Positions 63,616-64,000 of a stretch of 64,000 bases of DNA are shown piece after piece; within the stretch, counting starts at the first letter, position 1, and each line of letters opens with the position of its first letter. The notes under the pieces were generated by a model. It made no database searches, was not told where the DNA came from, and worked only from the letters and a program-made list of their open reading frames with translations. The DNA comes from Candidatus Accumulibacter sp. UBA704 (GTDB lineage: Bacteria > Pseudomonadota > Gammaproteobacteria > Burkholderiales > Rhodocyclaceae): assembly GCA_002304785.1 (NCBI GenBank), contig DBMG01000159.1, positions 4,124-68,123 on the forward strand. Direction: 5' to 3'. A program made the translations under genes and the position numbers.

Positions 63616-64000
63616 ACGTCTCGCAAGATCTTTCCATCCTGCATCTGATTCTCAACGCCAGCGCGGTCGTCCAGGCCGTCATGCTGATGCTCGCCAGCGT
63701 GTCCTTCATGTCTTGGTACTACATCTTCCGCAAGTGGTTCACCGTGCGCGAGGCCAAAACACAGACCGAGCAGTTCGAGCGTGACTTCTGGAGCGGCGGC
63801 GACCTCAACAGCCTGTACCAGAGCGCGGTCAACAACCGGCACGGCACCGGCAGCATGGAACGCATCTTCGAAGCCGGCTTCCGCGAATTCGCCAAGCTGC
63901 GCAGCCAGAAGAACCTCGACCCCAAGGACGTCGTCGACGGTTCGCGCCGTGCCATGCGTGCCACCTACCAGCGCGAGGTCGACAGCATCGACTCGCACCT
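63612..64000 (+). CDS. tolQ: Tol-Pal proton channel subunit TolQ, truncated by the window edge
   Basis: The first 129 residues of TolQ. The first membrane segment (about 19-38, AVVQAVMLMLASVSFMSWYY) is followed by the cytoplasmic domain start IFRKWFTVREAK and ERIFEAGFREFAKLR. With TolR it uses proton flow to drive outer-membrane constriction at division. The rest of the gene, and probably tolR, tolA, tolB and pal, lie beyond the right edge. Confidence 0.95.
   Translation, partial: MNVSQDLSILHLILNASAVVQAVMLMLASVSFMSWYYIFRKWFTVREAKTQTEQFERDFWSGGDLNSLYQSAVNNRHGTGSMERIFEAGFREFAKLRSQKNLDPKDVVDGSRRAMRATYQREVDSIDSH

Overview
The window is about 64 kb of high-GC, densely packed bacterial chromosome. 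Gene content and order point to a betaproteobacterium, most likely of the Rhodocyclales (inference): zapA followed by 6S RNA, ruvC-ruvA-ruvB-ybgC-tolQ, an anaerobic-type cobalamin pathway with methylmalonyl-CoA epimerase, and TRAP/DASS organic-acid uptake under a DctBD system. No tRNA, rRNA, prophage, CRISPR array or intact insertion sequence was seen.

Layout. 1-5159 (minus strand): end-truncated aroE, a TonB-family protein, an RNB ribonuclease, a YqiA-type esterase, uppP and an orphan DUF1850 protein. 5327-6996 (plus): a secreted rhodanese and an MFS exporter. 7003-13273 (minus): a seven-gene operon with four overlapping junctions encoding a thermostable-hemolysin-family protein, an AMP-forming acyl ligase, a TenA-like protein with the diiron-oxidase ligand pattern, an SDR, a TPR protein and a QseBC/PmrAB-type two-component system; an 11-bp direct repeat resembling a PmrA box lies just upstream. 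13515-14585: an AI-2E family permease. 14632-25433 (plus): a cobalamin riboswitch followed by cbiMNQO (cobalt uptake) and cbiF, cbiC, cbiD, cbiET, cbiL, cbiG (split in two), cbiH and cobA, interrupted by two 74-bp palindromic repeats. 25436-27588: slipin and NfeD/ClpP-class protease. 27880-34196: AraC regulator, large mechanosensitive channel, and a row of small envelope proteins. 34252-39784 (minus): cbiA, cobO, btuD, btuC, btuB behind a second cobalamin riboswitch. 40266-42713: zapB-like gene, zapA, 6S RNA, selO. 43005-48221: dsbD, cutA, an unrecognised 531-residue protein, methylmalonyl-CoA epimerase, lgt. 48329-51226: ilvD, a LysE exporter, a small cytochrome c. 51299-59527 (minus): dctD, dctB, a fused TRAP permease, its TAXI binding protein and a DASS symporter. 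59807-64000 (plus): ruvC, ruvA, an AI-2E permease, ruvB, ybgC and the start of tolQ.

How the genes work together. The two riboswitch-led units form one B12 economy: cobalt import and corrin-ring synthesis on one side, corrinoid import, a,c-amidation and adenosylation on the other, with TonB and methylmalonyl-CoA epimerase as linked functions. In the organic-acid block I find a sigma-54 type promoter (GG-N10-GC) upstream of both the TAXI gene and the DASS gene, each with the same palindromic 18-bp site 112-116 bp further upstream, which fits activation of both transporters by the adjacent DctBD pair. The most novel-looking unit is the 7-13 kb operon: its enzyme set suggests activation and oxidative modification of an acyl group, controlled by its own two-component system.
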